A DNA stretch of 45,447 nucleotides from Bacteroidetes bacterium ADurb.Bin217 (GTDB taxonomy: Bacteria; Bacteroidota; Bacteroidia; Bacteroidales; UBA1715): the NCBI GenBank assembly GCA_002069975.1, contig MWCJ01000020.1:1-45447 (forward strand). Reading direction: 5' to 3'. Below, piece by piece: positions 16,049-24,634 of this stretch. Under the pieces are notes generated by a model, which did no database searches, had not been told where the DNA came from, and saw only the letters and a program-made list of their open reading frames with translations. How positions within the stretch are numbered: the first letter of the stretch is position 1; each line of letters opens with the position of its first letter. The translations under genes and the position numbers were made by a program.

Positions 16049-17050
16049 ATGGAACAACAATTATTTGAAAGTTACAGCAGAAGAATTAACCAAATTAATA
16101 AGGTTTTAAATTCTTACGGAATTTCTTCTATTCAAGAAGCAAAAGAACTATGCGATAAAAAAGGTGTAGATGTATATCAAATCGTAAAAGATATTCAACC
16201 TATAGCTTTTGAAAACGCTATGTGGTCGTATATAGTAGGAGCTGCTATTGCAATTAAAAAAGGTCAGACAAATGCTGCTGAAATTGCTGCAACACTTGGC
16301 GAAGGTTTACAAGCATTTTGTATTCCCGGATCGGTTGCCGACGATAGAAAAGTAGGTATTGGACATGGTAATCTTGCTGCAATGTTGCTTCGCGAAGAAA
16401 CTAAATGTTTCGCTTTTTTAGCAGGTCATGAATCTTTTGCAGCAGCCGAAGGTGCTATAGGTATTGCAAAATCTGCAAACCGTGTGCGTAAAGAACCGTT
16501 ACGTGTTATTTTAAATGGTTTAGGTAAAGATGCAGCTCAAATTATAGCTCGTATCAATGGATTTACGTATGTGCAAACTCAATTTGACTATGCTACAGGC
16601 GAAGTTAAAGAGGTAAAACGTATTGCATATTCTAATGGTGACAGAGCAAAAGTAAATTGTTATGGTGCCGACGATGTTCGTGAAGGTGTTGCTATTATGC
16701 ATAAAGAGGGGGTAGACGTTTCTATTACAGGTAATTCTACAAACCCAACTCGTTTCCAACATCCTGTTGCAGGTACATACAAAAAAGAATGTATTGAGCA
16801 AGGTAAAAAATATTTCTCAGTTGCTTCGGGTGGTGGTACCGGTCGTACATTACACCCCGACAATATGGCAGCAGGTCCTGCTTCGTATGGTATGACAGAT
16901 ACTATGGGGCGTATGCACTCCGATGCCCAATTTGCAGGTTCTTCATCAGTTCCGGCTCACGTTGAAATGATGGGCTTAATAGGAATGGGTAACAACCCTA
17001 TGGTTGGTGCTTCTGTTGCTGTTGCTGTAGCATTATCACAAGCAAAATAA
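16049..17050 (+). CDS. GGGtGRT family protein
   Basis: The 333-aa protein carries the motif that names the family, SGGGTGRTLHPDNMAAGPASYG, and is rich in Gly and Ala throughout (GIGHGNLAAMLLREET, GHESFAAAEGAIGIA). It is recognised as the partner of the NifU-like scaffold encoded directly upstream; the pair is common in anaerobic bacteria. Biochemistry of the family is not established, so involvement in Fe-S cluster or metal handling is inferred from its neighbour. It has no signal peptide and is probably cytoplasmic. It follows the scaffold gene by 14 bp with a strong SD site. Confidence 0.88.
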   Translation: MEQQLFESYSRRINQINKVLNSYGISSIQEAKELCDKKGVDVYQIVKDIQPIAFENAMWSYIVGAAIAIKKGQTNAAEIAATLGEGLQAFCIPGSVADDRKVGIGHGNLAAMLLREETKCFAFLAGHESFAAAEGAIGIAKSANRVRKEPLRVILNGLGKDAAQIIARINGFTYVQTQFDYATGEVKEVKRIAYSNGDRAKVNCYGADDVREGVAIMHKEGVDVSITGNSTNPTRFQHPVAGTYKKECIEQGKKYFSVASGGGTGRTLHPDNMAAGPASYGMTDTMGRMHSDAQFAGSSSVPAHVEMMGLIGMGNNPMVGASVAVAVALSQAK

Positions 17051-17073
17051 AAGCGATTTTTTTTCGACATATT

Positions 17074-17105
17074 AAAGCCCGATAGTTTTCTGTCGGGCTT
17101 TTTTA
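17074..17105 (+). terminator. Terminator of the scaffold/GGGtGRT operon
   Basis: AAAGCCCGATAG pairs with CTGTCGGGCTTT (one T-G wobble) around a TTTT loop, followed by T residues. Confidence 0.92.
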
Positions 17106-17237
17106 TTATTCCAAATTTCAATGCTTTTTAATATTAGCATTCACTCAAACTTAAGCCAATGTTCTAACTAAAACTTTCAAACACAATCTGAAATCGAATC
17201 CTTTTTTGTATTATTTTTACATAAAAAAATATCATAC

Positions 17238-18332
17238 ATGAAAATTCATGATATACTATCAGAAATTGAGGCTGTTGCACCACTTTCACTCCAAGAATCA
17301 TATGACAATGCCGGCTTACTGGTGGGGGATGCTCACCAAGATGCAACCGGAGCCTTGCTTTGTATAGATGTTACCGAAGATGTTATAGACGAAGCAATCG
17401 CATTAGGGTATAATTTAGTAATTGCTCATCATCCTTTAATTTTTTCGGGATTAAAACGATTGCAAGGTGCTAATTATATTGAACGTTGTGTAATTAAGGC
17501 TATAAAACATTCTATTGCTATATATGCAGCTCATACTAACTTAGATGCGGTAAGTAATGGAGTTAATAAAAAAATATGTGAAAAAATAGGCATAATACAA
17601 CCAACAATTCTGCGAAAACAAAAACAGGTGTTGAGTAAGATTTGTACGTTCGTTCCTCAAAAATATGCAGATGAGGTAAGACAAGCACTTTGCAATGCCG
17701 GTGCTGGAACTATAGGCAATTATTCTGATTGTTCATATAATTCTCAAGGTTTTGGTACATTTAAAGCTTTAGATGCTGCACACCCATTTGTAGGGGAAAT
17801 TGGTGAAATGCATACTGAACAAGAAATGAAAATTGAAGTACTATGTCCCAATTATTTGATTTCGAAGGCTATTTCCGCTTTGGTAGCATCTCACCCATAC
17901 GAGGAGCCTGCGTATGATATAATACCATTAGCGAATTCGCAAGATACAATAGGAGCCGGGATGATAGGTAAGTTAGCTGCTCCAATGATACTTTCTGATT
18001 TTTTACAACATATAAAACAGGTATTTTCTTGTTCAACTATTCGTTATTCGCAGTCAAATATTGATACCATACAAACCGTTGCTGTTTGTGGCGGTTCGGG
18101 AAGTTTTTTAATTTCAGATGCAATTGCACACCAAGCCGATATATTTATTACCGGCGATGTAAAATATCATGATTTCTTTGTTGCTGAAAATAAGATGATT
18201 ATAGCTGATATTGGACATTATGAATCAGAACAATACACAAAAGAAATTTTTTATGAAATTATAAATAAAAAATTTCCTACATTTGCCCTTCAATTTTCAA
18301 AGGTTAATACGAACCCGATAAAATATGTATAA
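17238..18332 (+). CDS. Nif3-like dinuclear metal centre protein
   Basis: The protein is a member of the Nif3/YbgI family, which forms hexamers with a two-metal site. Metal-binding HHPLIF (H64, H65), HTNLDAV and the C-terminal GHYESEQYT are present, along with the GGSGSFLISDAIAHQADIF core. At 364 aa it carries the extra PII-like middle domain seen in the longer YqfO-type members. The family's substrate is not established (GTP cyclohydrolase 1 type 2 is a name used for it). The gene is followed after 3 bp by the zinc-ribbon gene; this pairing is widely conserved. Confidence 0.93.
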   Translation: MKIHDILSEIEAVAPLSLQESYDNAGLLVGDAHQDATGALLCIDVTEDVIDEAIALGYNLVIAHHPLIFSGLKRLQGANYIERCVIKAIKHSIAIYAAHTNLDAVSNGVNKKICEKIGIIQPTILRKQKQVLSKICTFVPQKYADEVRQALCNAGAGTIGNYSDCSYNSQGFGTFKALDAAHPFVGEIGEMHTEQEMKIEVLCPNYLISKAISALVASHPYEEPAYDIIPLANSQDTIGAGMIGKLAAPMILSDFLQHIKQVFSCSTIRYSQSNIDTIQTVAVCGGSGSFLISDAIAHQADIFITGDVKYHDFFVAENKMIIADIGHYESEQYTKEIFYEIINKKFPTFALQFSKVNTNPIKYV

Positions 18333-18335
18333 AAT

Positions 18336-19106
18336 ATGACAAGTAAAAAGGCAGAAACTGTTCAAGTTACGGTAGAAGATAAGTTAAAAGCTTTATTCCA
18401 ATTACAAGAAGCTGATTCTAAAATTGATAGAATTCAACGATTACGAGGTGAATTACCTTTAGAAGTAAAAGATTTGGAAGATGAATTGGAGGGTTTGCAA
18501 ACGCGAATCGAGAAAATTCAATCTGAAATTATTCAACGCAAAGAAGATATTGCTGCGAAGAAAAATGATATTAAAGATTCTCAAAATCACATTAAAAAAT
18601 ATGAACAACAACAAATGGATGTTCGTAATAATCGTGAATTTGAAGCTATAGCGAAAGAAATAGAATTTCAAAAATTAGAAATCGAATTATGTGAAAAACG
18701 AATTCGTGAATATTCTTTTGATATTGAAAATAAAACTAAATTATTAGAAACTTCACAAACTCGTTTTGAAGAACGTTCTATTGATTTACAACAAAAGCAA
18801 AATGAATTGAATGATATTATTGCTGAAACACAAAAAGAAGAAGAGGAATTAATCGCTGCTTCTGAAAAATTAGCAAGTGTTATTGAAGATAGATTGTTGT
18901 CTGCATATAAACGAATTCGTTCGAATGCACGTAATGGTTTGGCTGTAGCAAATGTAGAACGTGATGCTTGTGGCGGTTGTTTTAATAAAATACCACCACA
19001 ACGACAACTTGATATTAAAACACACAAAAAAATTATAGTGTGTGAATACTGCGGTAGAATTTTACTCGATGCAGAATTAATTAGAAGTGAATTAGAAAAC
19101 GCATAA
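18336..19106 (+). CDS. Coiled-coil protein with C-terminal C4 zinc ribbon
   Basis: The 256-aa protein is a long coiled coil (about 30-180, with many K/E/Q heptads) followed by a zinc ribbon with C212, C215 (CGGC) and C236, C239 (CEYC). This matches the zf-RING_7/CT398-like family. Related proteins bind nucleic acid or interact with transport and secretion parts, but no role is fixed. It is the second gene of an operon with the Nif3-like gene and is followed by a clear terminator. Confidence 0.92.
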   Translation: MTSKKAETVQVTVEDKLKALFQLQEADSKIDRIQRLRGELPLEVKDLEDELEGLQTRIEKIQSEIIQRKEDIAAKKNDIKDSQNHIKKYEQQQMDVRNNREFEAIAKEIEFQKLEIELCEKRIREYSFDIENKTKLLETSQTRFEERSIDLQQKQNELNDIIAETQKEEEELIAASEKLASVIEDRLLSAYKRIRSNARNGLAVANVERDACGGCFNKIPPQRQLDIKTHKKIIVCEYCGRILLDAELIRSELENA

Positions 19107-19110
19107 ATAT

Positions 19111-19142
19111 AAAGCCCTCAACATTCTGAGGGCTTTTTTTTT
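19111..19142 (+). terminator. Terminator of the Nif3-like/zinc-ribbon operon
   Basis: A perfect 10-bp stem AAAGCCCTCA (19111-19120) / TGAGGGCTTT (19127-19136) with a 6-nt loop and T run. It closes forward transcription before the mobile element. Confidence 0.94.
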
Positions 19143-19267
19143 GAATATCCGGTATTAAATTCTTAGATTTAACCTAGTAAATGGAATTTGATTTTGTGAT
19201 GTAAAACCGTTATTTGTGAATATCTGCGTGTAACAAACGAATTGGAGCTTTTTTATTGTACTAAAAT

Positions 19268-19641
19268 AACGTGAGTTCGACGTAATTTTTGAGTTCAGAC
19301 CGCTTAGAGATAGTTACCGATTATGAAATCAATATAGCCCAATTTCAATTTCATCTCATTGTACTATTTGATTTCTATATCGGCATTGAGCATTGTAATT
19401 ATTTAAAAAAAATACAATTGCTAAAAAGATTCGATTGATACACACGTAATCATATCGGGATATTATAAGTGTTTATCAAGAAGAAGATTGCTGTCAAAAA
19501 GCGGTTTTATTATGCTTTTTATAAGAATTCGATTCTCTTCGTTACATATTTTCAAAGTAACCCGCTACATTTTTAAATATGTGCCTTGATAATCAAATTC
19601 TTATAAAATCTGAACTTAAATAATTACATCGAACTCACGTT
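19268..19641. mobile_element. MITE-like non-autonomous mobile element
   Basis: The ends are inverted repeats: AACGTGAGTTCGACGTAATT at 19268-19287 and its complement at 19622-19641, 19 of 20 identical, extended inwards by AGTTCAGA on both sides. The 5-bp direct repeat AAAAT flanks both ends (19263-19267 and 19642-19646), as expected for a target-site duplication. The 374 bp encode no protein. The interior is rich in inverted repeats: 19317-19332 with 19368-19383, 19517-19529 with 19596-19608 (13/13), and 19473-19480 with 19585-19592 (8/8). It sits in the 557-bp gap between the terminator of one operon and the end of the surE operon. The parent transposase family is not known from the window. 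Confidence 0.75.
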
Positions 19642-19663
19642 AAAATATATCTGGATTCAGACT

Positions 19664-19948
19664 TTAAAAATTCATAATTACCAAAATTATAGTATATATC
19701 ATAGTGGGGAGTACTATTCCTTTTGATGCCTGATCTAACTTTTTGTAATAAAAAAATGAAAATAAAAAGAAAACCGGAATAACAGACCATATAAATACAT
19801 TTGTTCCTAATTCCCAACTTTTAAGTATGGAAAGAAACTCCGAAAATGTCATGGTTTTGGTAAAGAAAAAATAAATTACAGCCAAAGCTATAGGAGGTAA
19901 TAAAAGTCCACAGAGTAAACCAAACCAAAATGTATTAATTTTTTGCAT
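19664..19948 (-). CDS. Small membrane protein downstream of surE
   Basis: The 94-aa protein is largely hydrophobic: MQKINTFWFGLLCGLLLPPIALAVIYFF, then a loop, WSVIPVFFLFSFFYY, and a final VLPTMIYTIILVIMNF, giving three likely membrane helices. No family name is recognised. It overlaps the end of surE by 14 bp, so the two are probably one transcript. Its stop is 22 bp from the end of the mobile element, so the insertion lies just beyond the gene. Confidence 0.75.
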   Translation of the reverse strand: MQKINTFWFGLLCGLLLPPIALAVIYFFFTKTMTFSEFLSILKSWELGTNVFIWSVIPVFFLFSFFYYKKLDQASKGIVLPTMIYTIILVIMNF

Positions 19949-20759
19949 TATATTGAATAGTTGAATGGTGAATAATAGAGTTCGTATTCAAAGTTTGTAA
20001 TGATTGTATTGAATTTAAATCGGTAGTTTCTACTTGCAGTGGTACCGCAGTAATGTAATTTTGTTTTAACAGCCACTCGTCGCTGTCGCGAGCTTCGGGT
20101 TCGTAATTTTCGAAATGACCTGTAAGCCAAAAATAATCTTGATTGTGAGGGTCGGTTCGTTTATCAAATTCTTCAATCCAAATACCTTTAGTTTGTCTAC
20201 AAACCTGTATTCCTTGAATATTTGCTGTGTCGTGACAAGGAAAATTAACATTTAAAAAAACATTTCGCTGTAGACCTTGTTCAATTACATGGTGTGCTAT
20301 AGTTTGAATATATGGTCTAAATGCATCAAAATCGGCATCGGGACTAAAGTCGAGGCTCGAAAAAGCAATCGAAGGAATTCCGTTTATAGCACCTTCGCGT
20401 GCTGCGGCAACAGTACCTGAATAGATAGAACAAATCGAAGCATTTGATCCATGGTTTATTCCCGATACTAATAAATCGGGATTTTTTCTGTCAAAAAATT
20501 TATCGAGAGCCATTTTTACACAATCTACAGGGGTGCCTGTCATATCATATACCATTAAACCATTCTCGTTTTTATGTTTATGTAAACGAACAGGAGAGCT
20601 AAATGTAATTGCATGAGCCATTCCAGAACGTCCGGTATTAGGTGCTATAACCATAACATCTCCAATTTTACTCATTTCTTCTATAAGTACATGTATTCCT
20701 TTGGCTTGAATACCGTCATCGTTGGTTATAAATATAAATGGTCGTTCAGAATTTTGCAT
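19935..20759 (-). CDS. surE: 5'/3'-nucleotidase SurE
   Basis: This metal-dependent phosphatase acts on nucleoside monophosphates. The metal ligands D14-D15 (NDDG), S45 (NTGRSG) and N102 (SGINHGSN) are in place, and SGTVAAAREGAINGIPSIAFS is the family core. The natural family end lies near YITAVPLQVETTDL; about 25 extra residues follow and are partly encoded by a heptamer-like repeat (19952-19978). That tail is probably dispensable. The start ATG follows an AT-rich upstream region with a TATTTTAG box on the reverse strand. Confidence 0.95.
   Translation of the reverse strand: MQNSERPFIFITNDDGIQAKGIHVLIEEMSKIGDVMVIAPNTGRSGMAHAITFSSPVRLHKHKNENGLMVYDMTGTPVDCVKMALDKFFDRKNPDLLVSGINHGSNASICSIYSGTVAAAREGAINGIPSIAFSSLDFSPDADFDAFRPYIQTIAHHVIEQGLQRNVFLNVNFPCHDTANIQGIQVCRQTKGIWIEEFDKRTDPHNQDYFWLTGHFENYEPEARDSDEWLLKQNYITAVPLQVETTDLNSIQSLQTLNTNSIIHHSTIQYNAKN
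19952..19978. repeat. Imperfect 7-bp repeat within the surE C-terminal codons
   Basis: On the reverse strand the words ATTCACC, ATTCAAC and TATTCAATA follow each other, with 7- then 8-bp spacing. The stretch encodes the last residues of SurE (HHSTIQYN) and lies next to the start of the overlapping membrane protein. Confidence 0.45.
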
Positions 20760-20828
20760 ATTGTATATTTTTGTTGCTAAAATACAATTTTTTATTCAAA
20801 GTCATGAATCTGTATTTTCAAAAAAATG

Positions 20829-20836
20829 TACTTTTG
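20829..20836 (+). promoter_or_regulatory. -7 box upstream of pheT
   Basis: TACTTTTG fits TAnnTTTG exactly, 91 bp before the pheT ATG. No well-spaced TTG, so this is a weak call. Confidence 0.3.
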
Positions 20837-20926
20837 TTGTGAAAATTAAAAAATATAACAAAACATGCATTTTAGTATTCTGTGCAGTTTTTTAAGTACT
20901 ATTGTAAATAATTAAAGATAACACAA

Positions 20927-23359
20927 ATGAAAATTTCATATAATTGGCTCAAAGACTATATACATATTGATTTAGATGTTGAAACTGTTTCTAAAATTCT
21001 TACTGATATTGGTTTGGAAGTAGAAGGGTATGAATTGTTTCAGACTATACGTGGCGGTTTACAAGGTGTAGTTGTGGGCAAAGTGTTAACATGTGAAAAA
21101 CACCCAAATGCAGACAAGTTGCATGTAACTACGGTAGATATAGGAAATACTACAATAGTACCAATAGTATGTGGAGCTCCCAATGTTGCAGCGGGACAAA
21201 CTGTATTGGTTGCTACCGAAGGAACTAAATTATATTCGGGAGATTCTGAATTTGTGATTAAAGCAACCAAAATTCGTGGCGAAGTGTCGCAAGGAATGAT
21301 ATGTGCCGAAGATGAGCTTGGTTTGGGTACCAGTCATGATGGTATTATAGTGTTATCAAACGAAATCGCTGCCGGAACATTAGCATCGGACTATTATAAT
21401 ATTCAAGACGATTATGTATTTGAAATAGGATTGACTCCTAACAGAATTGACGCCGCATCGCATATAGGTGTTGCTCGCGATATTGCTGCATTTTTAAGTT
21501 TATCGGGTGTTTGTAATATTACCAAACCTTCTGTTGCAACATTTGCTCCAAGTAATTCGCCATTGTCGGTAACTGTAGAAGTTGCAAATTTCGAAGCTTG
21601 TCCGCGGTATACCGGATTGGTTATTCGAGGTGTACACATAGGAGAGTCTCCTCAATGGTTACAAAACAGATTGCGAGCAATAGGTCAAAAACCTATAAAT
21701 AATGTAGTAGATGTTACAAATTATGTGTTGCACGAAATGGCTCAACCGCTTCATGCTTTTGATGTATCAAAAATTGAAGGAAATAAGGTTGTAGTTACAA
21801 CTCTGACAGAAAAAACGAAATTTGTTACTCTCGATGGTGTTGAACGGGAGTTGCATGCAAATGATTTGATGATTTGTGATGCCTCTAAACCCATGTGTAT
21901 AGCTGGTGTTTTTGGTGGCATAGAGTCGGGAGTAACTAATGATACGTGCGATATATTTTTAGAAAGTGCTTATTTTAATCCTGTATTTGTTCGTAAAACT
22001 GCTCGCAGACATGGATTGTCAACTGATGCTTCGTTCAGATTTGAACGAGGTGTTGACCCCAATAATACGGTGTATGCTCTTAAACGTGCAGCTATTCTTA
22101 TTCAAGAAATTGCAGGAGGAACTATAGAATCGGGAATTTTTGATTCGCACCCCAATGAATTTCCTTCGTTTACTGTTCAGTTGCAGTATTCTAAAATATG
22201 TGCATTAATAGGTAAACATATAGAAAAACAAACTATACGAACAATTCTTGAGGCATTAGAAATAACTATTGCTGCGGAAGATGGCGATTCGTTAACTGTA
22301 ATGGTGCCTCCGTATAGGGTTGATGTGCAACGACAAGAAGATATTGTTGAAGATATTTTACGCATTTATGGATATAATAATGTTGAGATTCCTTCGGCTA
22401 TTCGTTCGTCTGTAGTGTTTTCGCATGGAGTAGATTCTACTAAATTGAAACATAACGTTTCAAACATGTTGGTTGCCGAGGGGTTTTATGAAATTATGAA
22501 TAATTCGTTGACTCGTAGTTCTTATTATCAAAAATTTGAATCTGAATTATACGAAACACGAGTATCTATATTGAATCCATTAAGTGCAGAACTCGATTGT
22601 ATGCGTAGTTCATTGTTGTTTGGCTGTTTGGAAGTTGTTGCGTATAATAAAAACAGACAAACTTCTGATGTGTCAATTTTTGAATTTGGTTCTGTGTATC
22701 ATCATGTGGCAACAGAAGGAACAGTAATTCAAAAATATAAAGAACAACAACATCTTGCTATCTGTAGTATAGGCAAACAAATGTCGCAACATTGGAATTA
22801 TCCAAATGCCGATACCGATATATTTGTATTAAAATCGCATGTAAGTAAAATTCTACAAAAATTAGGATTACAATCATATCGATATACACCTATGCAAAAT
22901 TCGACTTTAGATGGTTTGGAATGTGTTGTAAATAAGAGAATTGTAGGTCGATTGGGGGTTGTAAAGCCGGCAGTTTGTAAACAGTTTGATATTGAAAAAC
23001 CTTGTTTTTATGCCGAAATGTATTGGGATGTTTTATTAGAATTGTTTGGTTCGCCTATTCAATATAAAGAAATTCCTCAATATCCTGAAGTTCGTCGCGA
23101 TTTGGCTTTATTGCTTGATAATTCTATTGAATTTGAAACAATTAAGAAATTAGCATTTGAAACAGAACGTACATTACTTAAGCATGTTACTGCATTTGAT
23201 GTATATCAAGGAAAAGGAGTGCCTGACGGGAAAAAATCTTATGCAATAGCCTTTACATTGCTCGACAAAGAAAAAACATTAACAGATGCTCAAATAGATG
23301 CTGTAATGTCCAAATTAATTGCAAAATACACGAGTGTTTTGGGAGCTGAATTGCGATAA
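20927..23359 (+). CDS. pheT: Phenylalanyl-tRNA synthetase beta subunit
   Basis: With PheS it charges tRNA-Phe and edits mischarged Tyr. The 810-aa protein has the N-terminal KISYNWLKDYI, the tRNA-binding EMAP/OB domain (about 40-155, GVVVGKVL...HPNADKLHV), the B3/B4 editing domain (about 210-385), the B5 domain with DILRIYGYNN, and the C-terminal anticodon-binding fold (YPEVRRDLALLLD...). All parts are present and the length is normal. pheS is not in the window. It is convergent with the YkgJ-like gene. Confidence 0.97.
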   Translation: MKISYNWLKDYIHIDLDVETVSKILTDIGLEVEGYELFQTIRGGLQGVVVGKVLTCEKHPNADKLHVTTVDIGNTTIVPIVCGAPNVAAGQTVLVATEGTKLYSGDSEFVIKATKIRGEVSQGMICAEDELGLGTSHDGIIVLSNEIAAGTLASDYYNIQDDYVFEIGLTPNRIDAASHIGVARDIAAFLSLSGVCNITKPSVATFAPSNSPLSVTVEVANFEACPRYTGLVIRGVHIGESPQWLQNRLRAIGQKPINNVVDVTNYVLHEMAQPLHAFDVSKIEGNKVVVTTLTEKTKFVTLDGVERELHANDLMICDASKPMCIAGVFGGIESGVTNDTCDIFLESAYFNPVFVRKTARRHGLSTDASFRFERGVDPNNTVYALKRAAILIQEIAGGTIESGIFDSHPNEFPSFTVQLQYSKICALIGKHIEKQTIRTILEALEITIAAEDGDSLTVMVPPYRVDVQRQEDIVEDILRIYGYNNVEIPSAIRSSVVFSHGVDSTKLKHNVSNMLVAEGFYEIMNNSLTRSSYYQKFESELYETRVSILNPLSAELDCMRSSLLFGCLEVVAYNKNRQTSDVSIFEFGSVYHHVATEGTVIQKYKEQQHLAICSIGKQMSQHWNYPNADTDIFVLKSHVSKILQKLGLQSYRYTPMQNSTLDGLECVVNKRIVGRLGVVKPAVCKQFDIEKPCFYAEMYWDVLLELFGSPIQYKEIPQYPEVRRDLALLLDNSIEFETIKKLAFETERTLLKHVTAFDVYQGKGVPDGKKSYAIAFTLLDKEKTLTDAQIDAVMSKLIAKYTSVLGAELR

Positions 23360-23371
23360 CTGTTATATGTG

Positions 23372-23899
23372 TTATTCAAAATAGCTTACTAATGAAGGGA
23401 TATCGTTTATAGATATTAAAGTGTTTGGGATAATATTAAGTTGTTGATTTTGTTTTATGAATACATGATTACATTCTTGTAATTCATAATTATAGGTATC
23501 CATAAACAAACAATTTTTTTCAGTAAAATAACTGTCATCAACTGATGTGAAATTTAATTCGCATACCGACAGTTCATATATTTGTTCTACATTATATAGT
23601 ATTGGTAACCCTTGAGTGCGGCAAATAAATGGACGATTTTTATAGATTGTGCACATATTTGTTTGTAAAAATATGCATTCATTCGATACCGTGTGAGCCA
23701 ATAGAGGGGTATGTGTTTGAAATAATTCTTGTGCTATAGCATATGCTTCAATTGGTAATACTCCAAAATTCATACAGCATGATGAACATTGTTTTTTACA
23801 TACCATCTGATGAGAGTGAACCTGTTGTAATTGAGCAATTTCAGAATCTAAGCGAGAACGTATTTCAATATATTTAATACATGCGTCAGATGTAATCAT
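23372..23899 (-). CDS. YkgJ-family cysteine cluster protein
   Basis: The protein has a cysteine cluster C34-xxx-C38-xx-C41-C42 (VCKKQCSSCC), and further C-x(7)-C and RPFICRTQG motifs, as in the YkgJ/UPF0153 family of presumed zinc or iron-sulfur proteins. At 175 aa it is complete. The biochemical role is unknown. It is the last gene of the reverse block and follows comB after 9 bp. Confidence 0.88.
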   Translation of the reverse strand: MITSDACIKYIEIRSRLDSEIAQLQQVHSHQMVCKKQCSSCCMNFGVLPIEAYAIAQELFQTHTPLLAHTVSNECIFLQTNMCTIYKNRPFICRTQGLPILYNVEQIYELSVCELNFTSVDDSYFTEKNCLFMDTYNYELQECNHVFIKQNQQLNIIPNTLISINDIPSLVSYFE

Positions 23900-23908
23900 T
23901 GTAGGTGT

Positions 23909-24634
23909 TTAATTAATTTTTGCAGGTACTATTTTTCCTGCTACATACACAGGCACTTTAGAACAAGTATCAAAAGTTAAGCAATAATCAATGCAATCGT
24001 CAAGATTATTTGAACGTAATCGTTCGTGTTGAGCACATTTATTTATTAGTGCTCGCAAATTATGCTTGTGGGTGTTCCACATATCTACAGCTGCTATAGC
24101 TGAGTCGCACATTGTAGTATATTGCTGTGTGGTTAGTAAAGCATCGGTTAATGCTCCTGCAAACACAGAATCTTCAATATTATATTTCCCTTTCCAACCG
24201 GCACAGAGAATTGTTATAGGAGATTTTTGAGCTATTAACCATTGTAATAACACTGTAAAATTACAAAAAGAACCTATTGCGACAGCTTTGCATTCTTCGG
24301 CCATTTGAACAGTTTTAGTTCCATTTGTTGTGCTATATACAATTTCCTTTCCTAGTACATTTTCTTTTGTGAAATTTGAAGGAGAATTGCCAAAATCTGC
24401 AAAATCCAATATTAATCCATTACGTTCGGCAGCAACAATACTCCCGTTTTCTTTTGCATTCATAGCCTCGCGACGAGTTTTTACGGGAATTATTGCATGT
24501 GCCCCATTTTCAAACGCAGTACAAATTGAGCTTGTAGCTCGCAATATGTCAACCACCACTACTACAGCTTCTTTATTTTCATATAAAGGAAATAAATCGG
24601 GACTGTAACAAACTTCAATACTATATTGTTCCAT
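23909..24634 (-). CDS. comB: 2-phosphosulfolactate phosphatase
   Basis: ComB removes phosphate from 2-phosphosulfolactate to give sulfolactate, a step first described in coenzyme M synthesis. The family sequence VVVVDILRATSSICTAFENGA is present, as are GNSPSNF and YSTTNGTKTV. At 241 aa from M (24634) it is family length; an upstream ATG (24667) would add 11 basic residues inside the preceding gene. Bacteroidota are not known to make coenzyme M, so the product probably feeds sulfonate or sulfonolipid metabolism here. ComA and other partners are not seen. It overlaps the O-antigen ligase gene by 14 bp. Confidence 0.9.
   Translation of the reverse strand: MEQYSIEVCYSPDLFPLYENKEAVVVVVDILRATSSICTAFENGAHAIIPVKTRREAMNAKENGSIVAAERNGLILDFADFGNSPSNFTKENVLGKEIVYSTTNGTKTVQMAEECKAVAIGSFCNFTVLLQWLIAQKSPITILCAGWKGKYNIEDSVFAGALTDALLTTQQYTTMCDSAIAAVDMWNTHKHNLRALINKCAQHERLRSNNLDDCIDYCLTFDTCSKVPVYVAGKIVPAKIN

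Noticed and set aside
18668..19027. 119-codon reverse ORF opposite the zinc-ribbon gene
   Set aside because: Antisense shadow of a coiled-coil gene with Ser/Asn-rich composition.
19141..19663. A hidden small gene around the mobile element
   Set aside because: No open frame of useful length on either strand; the inverted repeats explain the sequence better.
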